NCBI RefSeq assembly: GCF_009917485.1
Contig: NZ_QZDT01000032.1
Coordinates: 1-47,493, forward strand
From: Parablautia muri
GTDB taxonomy: Bacteria; Bacillota; Clostridia; Lachnospirales; Lachnospiraceae
Direction: 5' to 3'
Length of the DNA stretch: 47,493 nt
The translations under genes were made by a program, and so were the position numbers. The notes below the pieces were generated by a model. It saw only the letters and a list, made by a program, of their open reading frames with translations. It did not search any database and was not told the DNA's origin. Shown piece after piece: positions 35,094 through 43,600 of the stretch (its first letter is position 1; every line of letters begins with the position of its first letter).

Positions 35094-35122
35094 ATTATAG
35101 TAGAAGGGGTTTTTTCCCTCAA
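35094..35122 (-). promoter_or_regulatory. promoter of the 35072 gene
   Basis: On the minus strand: -35 TTGAGG (35117-35122), 17 bp, -10 TATAAT (35094-35099). The leader is about 15-20 nt and holds the AGGAGG ribosome-binding site. Confidence 0.7.
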
Positions 35123-35198
35123 TAACTACAGGACTGTAAGTCATCGCCATATTTCTTCAAAATTTTGTAAAATCAGAGCAGGAAATACCTTTTCATAC

Positions 35199-35227
35199 TG
35201 GAAATAGTATATAATTTCTGCTATACT
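35199..35227 (+). promoter_or_regulatory. promoter of the TSCPD-murG operon
   Basis: Plus strand: -35 TGGAAA (35199-35204), 17 bp, -10 TATACT (35222-35227). A TATAAT at 35209-35214 is an alternative -10 with a poorer -35. Confidence 0.45.
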
Positions 35228-35254
35228 TATCCATTAAAGAAAGGATGAGTGATT

Positions 35255-35503
35255 ATGAAATATCAACCAAAAGGTACTTGCTCCACCTCTATTGATTTTG
35301 AGGTTGAGGATGGAATCGTTAAATCTGTTACATTTTCCGGAGGATGTAACGGCAACTTAAAAGGCATTGCAAGCTTAGTAACCGGTATGTCTGTAGATGA
35401 TGTGATTTCTAAACTTAAGGGCATCCGCTGTGGTTTTAAAACTACTTCCTGCCCCGACCAACTGGCACATGCGCTGGAACAATTTAAAAACAGCAATTGT
35501 TAA
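35255..35503 (+). CDS. TSCPD domain protein (TIGR03905-like)
   Basis: An 82-residue protein with one TSCPD domain, the small module also found at the C-terminus of some ribonucleotide reductases. Four cysteines are arranged as in the family: GTCSTS near the start, FSGGCNGNLKG, IRCGF and TSCPDQLA, which gives the domain its name. Metal binding is likely but unproven. Relatives are often annotated as uncharacterised. The ATG at 35255 follows AAAGGATGAG; a GTG two codons earlier is an alternative. It is 18 bp upstream of murG and likely shares its transcript. Confidence 0.82.
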   Translation: MKYQPKGTCSTSIDFEVEDGIVKSVTFSGGCNGNLKGIASLVTGMSVDDVISKLKGIRCGFKTTSCPDQLAHALEQFKNSNC

Positions 35504-35521
35504 AAATTGGAGGCTCCTTTT

Positions 35522-36610
35522 ATGGGCAACTTAAATTCAACAAAAAAAATAGTCCTTACCGGCGGCGGAACCGCAGGACATGTAACACCCAACATTGCCC
35601 TTCTGCCTTCCCTTAGGGACGCTGGTTATGAAATTTCTTATATTGGTTCCTATGACGGAATTGAAAAAAAACTGATTACAGATTTTGATATTCCTTATTA
35701 TGGGATTGCTACCGGTAAATTCAGACGTTATCTGGATATTAAAAATATAACCGATCCCTTCCGTGTGATAAAGGGTTTGGGAGAAGCAAGAAAGTACCTG
35801 AAAAAAATAAACCCTGACGTTGTCTTTTCCAAAGGAGGATTTGTCAGCGTTCCGGTTGTGCGGGCAGCTGCTTCTTTGCACATTCCCTGTATTATACATG
35901 AATCCGACATGACACCGGGATTGGCAAACAAACTGTGTATTCCTGTAGCTGAAAAAGTATGTTGTAATTTTCCGGAAACCATGACCATGCTGCCAAAAGA
36001 AAAAGCAGTACTAACCGGCTCTCCCATCCGTGAAGAACTGACCAAGGGAGATAAAATAGCTGCTCTTGATATGTGCGGTTTTACTGCAAACAAGCCTGTT
36101 ATCTTGGTGATTGGGGGAAGTCTTGGGGCTGCCTCCATCAACAAAGCGGTACGAGAAGCTCTCCCAAAACTTCTGACAGACTTTCAGGTTATCCATATCT
36201 GTGGAAAGGATAAGATTGACAATATGCTTCTCCACATGGAAGGATATGTGCAGTTTGAATATGTTAAGGCCGAATTAAAAGATATGTTTGCCCTGGCGGA
36301 ACTTGTTATTTCCCGGGCAGGCGCTAATTCCATCTGTGAATTATTAGCCCTTAAAAAGCCTAATCTTCTCATTCCTTTATCTGCAAACAGCAGTCGCGGA
36401 GACCAGATTTTAAATGCCAAGTCTTTTGAGTCCCAAGGATTTTCTATGGTACTTGATGATGACAATTTATCTCCTGGCTTGCTGGCTGAAAAGGTTATGG
36501 AATTATACTTTACAAGACAAACCTATCTTGACGCAATGGGAAAAAGTAATCTCCTCGCCTCCATCAAATCAATTATGAAATTAATTGAAGATGCGGCTGC
36601 AAAAGAATAA
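35522..36610 (+). CDS. murG: undecaprenyl-PP-MurNAc-pentapeptide GlcNAc transferase
   Basis: A 362-residue GT28 enzyme that adds GlcNAc to lipid I to make lipid II on the inner face of the membrane. The N-terminal glycine-rich loop GGGTAGHVTPN (about residues 14-24) binds the lipid-linked acceptor. VIGGSLGAASIN (near 195) and SRAGANSICELLAL with the following Ser-rich loop (about 265-305) bind UDP-GlcNAc. The ATG at 35522 follows GGAGGCTCCTTTT and is preferred over a TTG 15 bp upstream. It lies outside a division/cell-wall cluster, with a TSCPD gene before it and a small unknown gene after. Confidence 0.93.
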   Translation: MGNLNSTKKIVLTGGGTAGHVTPNIALLPSLRDAGYEISYIGSYDGIEKKLITDFDIPYYGIATGKFRRYLDIKNITDPFRVIKGLGEARKYLKKINPDVVFSKGGFVSVPVVRAAASLHIPCIIHESDMTPGLANKLCIPVAEKVCCNFPETMTMLPKEKAVLTGSPIREELTKGDKIAALDMCGFTANKPVILVIGGSLGAASINKAVREALPKLLTDFQVIHICGKDKIDNMLLHMEGYVQFEYVKAELKDMFALAELVISRAGANSICELLALKKPNLLIPLSANSSRGDQILNAKSFESQGFSMVLDDDNLSPGLLAEKVMELYFTRQTYLDAMGKSNLLASIKSIMKLIEDAAAKE

Positions 36611-36612
36611 TT

Positions 36613-36888
36613 ATGAATGTAGATATTACAATTGACGCTTTATGGCAATTACTAAACGAACATCAAAACGAAACTTTCTATACCATGAAAAAGCTGCCTT
36701 TCACTTTTACCGTGAGAGGCGGTGAGATTTTTGTGGACAGACGTTCCAAATCTATTACAAAAGCTACTTTTAAACAGGCTTTAAACAAGCTTAAATCAAA
36801 TTCTGACCAAATCAAAGGCCCAAAGTCATTAAATGTTTTTGGAGCGCCTTATGTATGGGCAATTTTAAAAACCTTTGAAATTGTATAA
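36613..36888 (+). CDS. small unknown protein downstream of murG
   Basis: A 91-residue soluble protein, not recognised. It is basic in the middle (VDRRSKSITKATFKQALNKL) and ends with FGAPYVWAILKTFEIV. The pattern of short strands then a helix could be a nucleic-acid-binding fold, but no standard motif is visible. It starts 2 bp after the murG stop, so it is almost certainly cotranscribed, although I see no strong ribosome-binding site and translational coupling is likely. Codon use and length look like a real gene. Confidence 0.7.
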   Translation: MNVDITIDALWQLLNEHQNETFYTMKKLPFTFTVRGGEIFVDRRSKSITKATFKQALNKLKSNSDQIKGPKSLNVFGAPYVWAILKTFEIV

Positions 36889-36917
36889 GAATATTCTAGG
36901 TATCCTTTCATCTAAAA

Positions 36918-36964
36918 GAATACATTATTTTTAGATATATTTTTTGATATTTTGTAATGTATTC
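36918..36964. terminator. AT-rich inverted repeat between convergent genes
   Basis: A perfect 10-bp inverted repeat GAATACATTA/TAATGTATTC with a 27-nt loop. It is flanked on both sides by the direct repeat TCATCTAAAA. It may act as a weak bidirectional terminator for the murG and SGNH operons. Confidence 0.45.
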
Positions 36965-36975
36965 ATCTAAAATAG

Positions 36976-38052
36976 TTAGTCATCATAAATGTCCACCTTA
37001 ATTCTGTCTTCATATGGTTTCACCAGCTTTTCTACTATCTCATAGGATAACCTGCGCATATCATCAATATTTTCCTGATAATTACTTTTATCAACCTGAT
37101 GTTTGCCACTTATCAGGCAATCGCAGATATAATGGTTAATCTCCGGTGAAAAGTGCAGAATATCCATATAATTTTCAAGGTTAGTAATAACCTCTCTGTC
37201 ATTTTGAAAATAGTAAAGTTTTACATTTTTATAAGAAAGCAATTTTTCCATTGCTCTTTCTATATTATACAGATAAGCCTCTGTATCCCCCTCACGATAA
37301 ATATTATCCCACCACATCATAGAATAAGGCGGTATAAATATATAGAAAACAGTATCAGGATTCTCCTCAATGCGGCTTTCCAACAAAGCAAGATTTTCTT
37401 TGAGCACATCTTCATAATAATTGGCCGGCTTCATTTTTGAGATAGACGGCTTGCGTATATAAAGCCCCAAAACCATGTCAGAATTAAATTCCTTCCACTG
37501 GGCCCAATTATAAGAATTATTCTCATCATAGTCTCCAATAGTAGAATTGGCTATCAAATAGGGAATCTTTTCCATCAGGACCCCTTTATTAAACCAATAT
37601 GCAATATCATTGAAATAATTATCATCGTACAAATACATAGGACAGCCGGTAAGAGCGTAAGTAGTTTCCGGGTCGGCCACCAATGCGGAAGGATCTAAAT
37701 TATAAAAGACATATTTAAGGTCCTGATGTTCAAAAGCAATATCTAAAAGAAAGCATAAATCCGCCGTGGCGCCATAAGAGCGGATTGCTTTAATCACATT
37801 ACAATCAAAGCCCTGGTTAAACCAGTCGTTATAATAATTTTCTGCAACAGATGAACCTGCAACCACACTGTCATAATCAAATGTCTTAAGAGAACCTACA
37901 CACTGATACTCTTTGTCAGTCAATACTGCCTTCAGTCCCTTAATAGGCTTATGGTATTGAAAAAAGGGATCAAACACCACTACCGCTAAAATGCAAAGAA
38001 CAAATAATACTCCACTCCATATAAAAAAATGTTTTAAAAATTTTTGTGACAT
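36976..38052 (-). CDS. SGNH/AlgJ-like partner of the MBOAT acyltransferase
   Basis: A 358-residue protein with one N-terminal transmembrane helix (about 9-27) and a large predicted extracellular domain. It has the SGNH-type pattern: VVAGSSVAENYY near residue 65 (nucleophile Ser in GSS) and DILHFSPEINHYI near 304 (Asp and His of the catalytic pair). Proteins of this kind work with an MBOAT membrane protein to O-acylate surface polymers. The ATG at 38052 follows AGGTGG, 12 bp after the MBOAT gene, so they form an operon. The acceptor polymer is unknown. Confidence 0.78.
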   Translation of the reverse strand: MSQKFLKHFFIWSGVLFVLCILAVVVFDPFFQYHKPIKGLKAVLTDKEYQCVGSLKTFDYDSVVAGSSVAENYYNDWFNQGFDCNVIKAIRSYGATADLCFLLDIAFEHQDLKYVFYNLDPSALVADPETTYALTGCPMYLYDDNYFNDIAYWFNKGVLMEKIPYLIANSTIGDYDENNSYNWAQWKEFNSDMVLGLYIRKPSISKMKPANYYEDVLKENLALLESRIEENPDTVFYIFIPPYSMMWWDNIYREGDTEAYLYNIERAMEKLLSYKNVKLYYFQNDREVITNLENYMDILHFSPEINHYICDCLISGKHQVDKSNYQENIDDMRRLSYEIVEKLVKPYEDRIKVDIYDD

Positions 38053-38064
38053 CTAAACCACCTG

Positions 38065-39561
38065 CTAAAAATTAAAATAAATAAAGGTGCTAATCTGTGA
38101 AAAAGATATTACAGACCATACAAAAATAACAGTAATAAAAAGACAAAGTTTTGAATTTAAAGGGTGATTTCTTACAATTTGAATCGTATTTTTACGGGTA
38201 AGAATAAATCCGCTTATAACCAATAAAAAAATAAAAACAGCCATATACATATGATTCAGCATATCCGGTTTTACCATATTAATCACTTGTTTTAATAAAT
38301 AAAATTCCGGAATATCCAAATTTACCACAATCTTAGAAAGATATCCTGTATTCTTAAAAGCTAGAACATTTTTAAACATCTGAAAGGCATTTTCCATATT
38401 TTCACTGCGGAAGAAAATCAAAGACAAATTAAAAAATCCAAAAGTAAACAACCATCCCAGCCATCTTGGTATATATATTTTGGCCGGAACCTTTTCATTG
38501 GTTCCTTTTACACCTACGATTCCCATATTATCCCATATTACCAATAGTCCTTGCATGGTCCCCCATGCAAGATAAGTCCAGTTTGCCCCATGCCACAGGC
38601 CGCTTAAAAAGAAAACCATAAAAGTATTAAAAATTGTCCTTATTTTTCCTTTCCTGCTGCCGCCTAAAGGAATATATACATACTGAATAAAAAACCGCGA
38701 CAATGTCATATGCCATCTCTGCCAAAGCTCCTTCACGGAACAAGCTTTATAGGGAGAATTAAAGTTTACGGGCAATTCAATGTTAAACATTTTTCCAAGT
38801 CCTATTGCCATATCGCTATAACCGCTGAAATCAAAATATATTTCAAAGGTATAGACTAAAATCACAAGCAGCGTAGATGGAGTATCAAGAAAAGCCGTCT
38901 GCTCAAATCCAAAATTTACAGGAATAGCCAGAACATCCGCCAACAATACCTTCTTTCCAAGACCTATCGTAAAAAACACGATTCCTTTTGCAAAATTATC
39001 CTCATTAAATTTACGGTTCTTTATATCCTCAAACTGTGGCATCATCTCTTTGTGCAAAACAATAGGGCCCGCGATTAATTGGGGAAAGAATGTAACAAAT
39101 GTTACATAATTTACAAAGGAATAATGCTCCGCCTTTCCGGTACATCTGTCAATAATAAAGGATAACTGCTGAAAAGTAAAAAAACTAATTCCCAGAGGAA
39201 GTAAAATAAATTTTAAATTAAAATTCGTATGGAATACCAAATTTATATTTTCAAAGAAAAAATCGTAATATTTAAAATAGAATAAAAACCCAAGGTTTAA
39301 CAACATACCGGCTATAAGCCCCGCATGTCCGGCTATTTTTGAACGGGAGAACTTCATCAAATAACTGATGAAATAATTACCTAATATACTGGCAATAATA
39401 ACCCCAAGATAATAAATATTAAAATACCCATAAAACCACAATGACATACCGGCCAAAAAAACCTTGGCAAGTTCATAGGCTTTAAAATGATTAAGAGCAT
39501 ACCAACCAACAAGAGTAAGCGGTAAAAATATAAATATGAATATATAGGAATTAAATAACAT
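38065..39561 (-). CDS. MBOAT family O-acyltransferase (AlgI/DltB-like)
   Basis: A 498-residue integral membrane protein with about eleven hydrophobic segments. MBOAT landmarks are present: PQLIAGPIVLHKEM, DFSGYSDMAIGLGKM, ELWQRWHMTLSRFF, and FFLSGLWHGANWTY with the near-invariant active-site histidine. The family transfers acyl groups across the membrane to a partner for modification of exopolysaccharide, peptidoglycan or teichoic acid. The opening LFNSYIFIFIFLPL is standard for AlgI-like members. The ATG at 39561 follows GGGAGAAAGAG. It is followed by its SGNH partner; a DUF4358 lipoprotein gene diverges upstream, a recurrent neighbour in related bacteria as I recall. Confidence 0.92.
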   Translation of the reverse strand: MLFNSYIFIFIFLPLTLVGWYALNHFKAYELAKVFLAGMSLWFYGYFNIYYLGVIIASILGNYFISYLMKFSRSKIAGHAGLIAGMLLNLGFLFYFKYYDFFFENINLVFHTNFNLKFILLPLGISFFTFQQLSFIIDRCTGKAEHYSFVNYVTFVTFFPQLIAGPIVLHKEMMPQFEDIKNRKFNEDNFAKGIVFFTIGLGKKVLLADVLAIPVNFGFEQTAFLDTPSTLLVILVYTFEIYFDFSGYSDMAIGLGKMFNIELPVNFNSPYKACSVKELWQRWHMTLSRFFIQYVYIPLGGSRKGKIRTIFNTFMVFFLSGLWHGANWTYLAWGTMQGLLVIWDNMGIVGVKGTNEKVPAKIYIPRWLGWLFTFGFFNLSLIFFRSENMENAFQMFKNVLAFKNTGYLSKIVVNLDIPEFYLLKQVINMVKPDMLNHMYMAVFIFLLVISGFILTRKNTIQIVRNHPLNSKLCLFITVIFVWSVISFSQISTFIYFNF

Positions 39562-39617
39562 TCTCTTTCTCCCTGTCTCTCAAACGGACAAGCCTCTCTT
39601 TTGCCCTGTACGATATA

Positions 39618-39646
39618 TTAACATACCTTTACATATTTTGTCTAAT
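39618..39646 (+). promoter_or_regulatory. promoter of the DUF4358 lipoprotein gene
   Basis: Plus strand: -35 TTAACA (39618-39623), 17 bp, -10 TCTAAT (39641-39646), each one base off consensus. The transcript would start near 39653 and run through the whole miniature element before the ATG at 39841. Confidence 0.55.
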
Positions 39647-39672
39647 ACATGGAAATACTTAGTAAAAAATTA

Positions 39673-39817
39673 GTAACTATTCAGCCTAGGACTTTGTATT
39701 TGCTACAAAGTCCGTAAGAACGCATATATTCTGCCAAGAGCAAATCCAGCCCTTCATCGTAGATGAATTTAAAATAGTCGGATTCGGTAACAATTTGGCC
39801 GAAGGCTGAACTGTTAC
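39673..39817. mobile_element. 145-bp IS66-like miniature element (MITE)
   Basis: The ends are imperfect 15-bp terminal inverted repeats, GTAACTATTCAGCCT (39673-39687) and, complemented from the right, GTAACAGTTCAGCCT (39803-39817), 13 of 15 matching. The perfect 8-bp direct repeat AAAAATTA flanks it at 39665-39672 and 39818-39825. GTAA tips and 8-bp duplications are characteristic of IS66 family elements. Inside are a perfect 10-bp hairpin GGACTTTGTA/TACAAAGTCC (39689-39713) and a right-end hairpin from GTAACAATTTGGCC (39787-39800). It has no transposase. Confidence 0.72.
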
Positions 39818-39840
39818 AAAAATTAATAAGGGGGTTAAAT

Positions 39841-40455
39841 ATGAAAAAAAATAATTTCTTTTTAATAGTATTAAGTACATTTTTATTTCTTACCGGATGT
39901 GTAGATAAAAACAAAAATGATGAAAGTCATGCATTTGTGGATGAAGGAAATGGGGAAGAAGATGCCATTAATACTTTACAAGTGGGCAGTAAGTATAAAA
40001 TTGTAGGGCCTATGGACGAGCTGAAAGATGCCGTAATGGATATACTGGACAGCAATTACTGGCCGGATACCCTGCTCAGCTCTGAAGAACTAGCAGAACG
40101 GACAGGCATTTCCGAAAATATGTATGATGACTATATGGCCGAATACCAGCATACGGAGGCCGGTATTGATATGATGATCATAGTCAAAGCCAAAGAAGGA
40201 CAAATACAGACCGTTGAACAATATTTAAATGAATACCGGGAATTATTACTCAATATTTATTCCAACCAGCCCCAAAATAGAGCCAAGATCTTTGCATCCA
40301 GAATTGAAACGATTGAAAATTATGTCTGCTATATCCAGTTAGGCGCTAATCTTTCGCCCTTTGAAAAAAATGGAGATGAAGCAATGATATATCACTGCCA
40401 GCAGGAAAATGAACGGGCCTTAGATATCATTGAAAAACGAATTTTAAATACTTAA
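39841..40455 (+). CDS. DUF4358 lipoprotein
   Basis: A 204-residue secreted lipoprotein. The signal peptide MKKNNFFLIVLSTFLFL ends in the lipobox LTGC, so Cys20 should be lipid-modified and anchor the protein outside the membrane. The mature part starts with an acidic spacer and continues as a DUF4358-like domain (about 60-200; GIDMMIIVKAKEGQIQTVEQYL). Function is unknown, but such genes recur near MBOAT acylation pairs and may support polymer modification. The ATG at 39841 follows GGGGGTTAAAT. The miniature element ends only 23 bp before the start codon and lies in the leader. Confidence 0.8.
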   Translation: MKKNNFFLIVLSTFLFLTGCVDKNKNDESHAFVDEGNGEEDAINTLQVGSKYKIVGPMDELKDAVMDILDSNYWPDTLLSSEELAERTGISENMYDDYMAEYQHTEAGIDMMIIVKAKEGQIQTVEQYLNEYRELLLNIYSNQPQNRAKIFASRIETIENYVCYIQLGANLSPFEKNGDEAMIYHCQQENERALDIIEKRILNT

Positions 40456-40532
40456 TTTTTTAACTTTAACATCTATTTTTTTAATTTCTATTCCTGTATA
40501 ATATAGGCATCTAACAGAAAGGAAAAATACCT

Positions 40533-41291
40533 ATGAAAAAATTTATTTCCTGGAATGTAAATGGTTTGCGTGCATGTGTGGAAAAAGGGTTTTCTGGTTT
40601 TTTTCAGGAAGCTGATGCCGATATCTTTTGTCTGCAGGAAACCAAATTGCAAGAAGGCCAGATAACCTTAGACCTTCCCGGTTATTATCAATATTGGAAT
40701 TATGCAGAAAAAAAGGGATATTCCGGAACCGCTATTTTTACCAAGGAAGAACCTTTATCTGTTTCCTATGGCCTTGGCATTGAAAAGCATGATCATGAAG
40801 GCAGGGTTATCACCTTGGAATTTGAACACTTTTACATGATTACCGTTTATACTCCTAATTCTCAGGATGAACTAAAGAGACTGGGTTACCGTATGGAATG
40901 GGAAGATGATTTTCTTTCTTATCTAAAAAAATTAGAAGAAAATAAACCCATCATTGTATGTGGGGATATGAATGTGGCCCACAAGGAAATTGATTTAAAA
41001 AATCCTAAAACAAACCATAAAAATGCAGGATTTACGGATGAAGAAAGAAATAAATTCACATCATTACTAAATGCAGGATTTACAGATACTTTTAGATATT
41101 TTTATCCCGACCTTGAACATGCATATTCCTGGTGGTCTTATCGCTTTAGGGCAAGAGAAAAAAATGCAGGGTGGCGTATCGATTACTTTTTAGTCTCGGA
41201 TGTCTTAAAAGATACTCTTAGAGATGCCATTATTTACAAGGATATTATGGGCTCTGACCATTGTCCTGTGGGATTAATAATTTTGGATTAA
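40533..41291 (+). CDS. exoA: exodeoxyribonuclease III / AP endonuclease
   Basis: A 252-residue enzyme of the ExoIII/APE1 family that nicks DNA 5' to abasic sites in base excision repair. Catalytic and metal-binding motifs are intact and in order: [17 protein letters not shown] (Glu), [14 protein letters not shown] (Asp, Asn), [12 protein letters not shown] (Asp) and SDHCPVGL (His). Length is standard. The ATG at 40533 follows AAAGGAAAAA. It is a single gene, convergent with the PII-like/DUF1538 operon. Confidence 0.96.
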   Translation: MKKFISWNVNGLRACVEKGFSGFFQEADADIFCLQETKLQEGQITLDLPGYYQYWNYAEKKGYSGTAIFTKEEPLSVSYGLGIEKHDHEGRVITLEFEHFYMITVYTPNSQDELKRLGYRMEWEDDFLSYLKKLEENKPIIVCGDMNVAHKEIDLKNPKTNHKNAGFTDEERNKFTSLLNAGFTDTFRYFYPDLEHAYSWWSYRFRAREKNAGWRIDYFLVSDVLKDTLRDAIIYKDIMGSDHCPVGLIILD

Positions 41292-41306
41292 CCGTAAGGT
41301 TAATCC
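41285..41306. terminator. hairpin between convergent exoA and PII-like genes
   Basis: GGATTAAC and GTTAATCC form an 8-bp stem with a 6-nt loop, overlapping both stop-codon regions. T-richness afterwards is poor on both strands, so termination strength is uncertain. Confidence 0.5.
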
Positions 41307-41977
41307 TCTATTAATCTTAAACCTGCTGTATCCGTCACAGGAAGAGAAAATACGATCGATTTTGCCTTAGTGTCCATACCAGCATTTTCCATAATTGCCT
41401 TCATAATATTGTTTTTTTGTTCTTTCTTTGTAACAATAAAAATCATTTCTTTCTCAGCCGCTATGGAAACTCCCATAAATTTCTCAGCAAGTTCCATACC
41501 TGTTCCCCTTGCATGGATTACCGTGCCGCCATAAGCACCGGCTCCTCTTGCAGCGTTCATAATTAATTCTATATTTCCCTGATTAGCAATTACAATAATG
41601 AGCTCATGTACTGTATCCTTCAAGGTTGATTCTTCCTCCTTTTGATAATCTTGACTTTCCAATAAAAACTGCAAGGCTTTCTTTCCCCCGATACTGCTAA
41701 GCGGTACAAGAAAAGCAATTCCGCCTCCGGGGGCATCTATTTTCATTTTCTTTTGGAGCTGCTTTTTGACCAAAAGCCAACCGCTCTCCTCCTGCACAGA
41801 AAAAAACACTACCTTTTCCGTTGCCTCTAACCCCATATAATCCAATATGTCGCTGGCTGCCGTACCTGCTCCTAAGCTGGTAAACATTACATTTTGTTCA
41901 CTTTCCTTGTAAAGCTCCATATATTTTCTGCCAACTTTTCTGTCAACGATTGTTATCATCAGATATAATTTACCCAT
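41300..41977 (-). CDS. tandem PII-like signalling protein
   Basis: A 225-residue protein made of two PII/GlnB-like halves. The second half is clear: ELIIVIANQGNIELIMNAARGAGAYGGTVIHARG, then EKEMIFIVTKKEQKNNIMKAIM and VFSLPVTDTAGL, the usual PII order. (Those spans lie at about residues 121-154, 170-192 and 208-219.) The first half keeps the fold but its loop differs (TSLGAGTAASDIL). PII proteins bind ATP, ADP or other small ligands and control partner transporters. The frame extends to 42055, but GGGATGG before the ATG at 41977 marks the start. It lies 31 bp after the DUF1538 gene, so it probably controls that transporter. Confidence 0.75.
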   Translation of the reverse strand: MGKLYLMITIVDRKVGRKYMELYKESEQNVMFTSLGAGTAASDILDYMGLEATEKVVFFSVQEESGWLLVKKQLQKKMKIDAPGGGIAFLVPLSSIGGKKALQFLLESQDYQKEEESTLKDTVHELIIVIANQGNIELIMNAARGAGAYGGTVIHARGTGMELAEKFMGVSIAAEKEMIFIVTKKEQKNNIMKAIMENAGMDTKAKSIVFSLPVTDTAGLRLIED

Positions 41978-42008
41978 ATGCCATCCCATTTCTAAAACAA
42001 TATGATTT

Positions 42009-43556
42009 TTACAACTCGATAATTTCCATATCTCCAAATTCTTCCAAAGGTACATAAACCTTTCTTCCGGATACTTTCCTGCGAAGTCTGCTTTCCTTTA
42101 TCTTAAATACCATACCCATTGTCTGAATTGTAATCAGAGGTGTCATGGCTACCATAGCTATAATACCAAAAGCATCCGTTATAATATTTCCACCTCTTGC
42201 CCCACATGCACCCATTGCAAAGGGAAGTAAAAATGTAGCTGTCATAGGACCAGATGCCACTCCGCCTGAATCAAAAGCAATAGCCGTAAATATTTTAGGA
42301 ACAAAAAATGTTAAGATAAGCGCAATCGCATAGCCGGGAACAACCAGCCACATAATAGAAATACCTGTCAGAACTCTGACCATAGCAAGCCCTACTGACA
42401 TACACACACCAATCGATAAACTGGTTCCCATAGCCTTAGCGGATATTGCCCCGGATGTCATTTCCTCTACCTGCTTTGTCAGGACAAACACTGCCGGCTC
42501 CGCCTTAACAATATAATAACCAATTATCATACCGATCGGGATAATAATCCATGCAAAGGAAAGCCCTGCTATGGTCTGTCCTAAATAATTTCCTGCTGGC
42601 ATAAACCCCACATTCACGCCTGTAAGAAAAAGCACAAGTCCTACATAAGTATATATAAGACCAATACCAATCTTAATCAAAGCCTTTTTACTAATATCTC
42701 TTGAAGCCATCTGAAACAGTCCGAAAAAAATTACAATCGGCAAAAGAGAAACTGCCATTTCTGTTATGTAAGTGGGAAATCCGCTTGCAAATAATCCCCA
42801 TAAATCTACCGTATTATCAACTACAGGAATGGAATCTGACACAATCTCGCTTTGTCCCGGATTATAAATCATTCCCAAAATAAGCACTGCCATAATAGGC
42901 CCGATAGAACATAAGGAAACCAGACCAAAACTATCGTCCGATGCATGTTTATCACTTCGGATTGCTGCAATACCGATACCAAATGACATAATAAAAGGTA
43001 CTGTCATAGGACCTGTCGTAACACCTCCGGAATCAAATGCAATCGCTAAAAAATCCTTTGGCACAAATAAAGTTAAAATAAAAACAATTGCATAGAAAAA
43101 TACCAATAAATTAGGTAATGCAATGCTAAAAAGCATACGCAGTAATGCAATTACCAAAAATACGCCCACACCTGCTGCCACTGACAAAATTAAAACCATA
43201 TTAGGAATAGAAGCCACCTGCTCTGCTAAAACCTGCAAATCCGGTTCTGAAATCGTAATGATAAAGCCCATAATAAAACCAATTGCTATCATGACAAAAA
43301 ACTTTTTAGATTTTGTCATAATAGTACCGACTCTCTCTCCCATAGTTGTCATGGACATTTCCACGCCAACATTAAAAAGCAGCATTCCCACAATCAATAA
43401 TAATGCCCCAATCAAAAAACACATTAATATACTGGGAGGAATGGGAGCAATTGTAAAGCATAATAGCAAAACAATCGCCAATATTGGAAATACCGCTTTT
43501 AAAGTTTCGTTAAGTTTTTCTTTAAATTTTGATCGATTAACCTGCAATAATATCAA
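42009..43556 (-). CDS. DUF1538 membrane transporter-like protein
   Basis: A 515-residue membrane protein with about twelve hydrophobic segments in two related halves. Each half ends with the same motif: AFDSGGVTTGPMTVPF (about residue 178) and AFDSGGVASGPMTATF (about 430), pointing to an internal duplication as in many secondary transporters. Also repeated is an EP acid pair in a helix (SEPDLQVLAE and AEPAVFVLT). The substrate is unknown. The start is a TTG at 43556 with AGGA seven bases upstream; no ATG fits. It is followed by a tandem PII-like gene, suggesting ligand-controlled transport. Confidence 0.82.
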   Translation of the reverse strand: MILLQVNRSKFKEKLNETLKAVFPILAIVLLLCFTIAPIPPSILMCFLIGALLLIVGMLLFNVGVEMSMTTMGERVGTIMTKSKKFFVMIAIGFIMGFIITISEPDLQVLAEQVASIPNMVLILSVAAGVGVFLVIALLRMLFSIALPNLLVFFYAIVFILTLFVPKDFLAIAFDSGGVTTGPMTVPFIMSFGIGIAAIRSDKHASDDSFGLVSLCSIGPIMAVLILGMIYNPGQSEIVSDSIPVVDNTVDLWGLFASGFPTYITEMAVSLLPIVIFFGLFQMASRDISKKALIKIGIGLIYTYVGLVLFLTGVNVGFMPAGNYLGQTIAGLSFAWIIIPIGMIIGYYIVKAEPAVFVLTKQVEEMTSGAISAKAMGTSLSIGVCMSVGLAMVRVLTGISIMWLVVPGYAIALILTFFVPKIFTAIAFDSGGVASGPMTATFLLPFAMGACGARGGNIITDAFGIIAMVAMTPLITIQTMGMVFKIKESRLRRKVSGRKVYVPLEEFGDMEIIEL

Positions 43557-43600
43557 ACACCTTTCCTAAAAATATCCCTAAATTGAATCCTATTATTTTT

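Noticed and set aside
34371-35150. The 26-residue N-terminal extension of the membrane protein gene
   Set aside because: The promoter at 35094-35122 lies inside it and AGGAGG precedes the ATG at 35072.
39681-39914. A 77-codon minus-strand frame whose last 34 residues lie in the miniature element
   Set aside because: It begins inside the antisense of the lipoprotein gene and has no ribosome-binding site. The C-terminal part looks protein-like and may be a relic of the parent element, but not a gene here.
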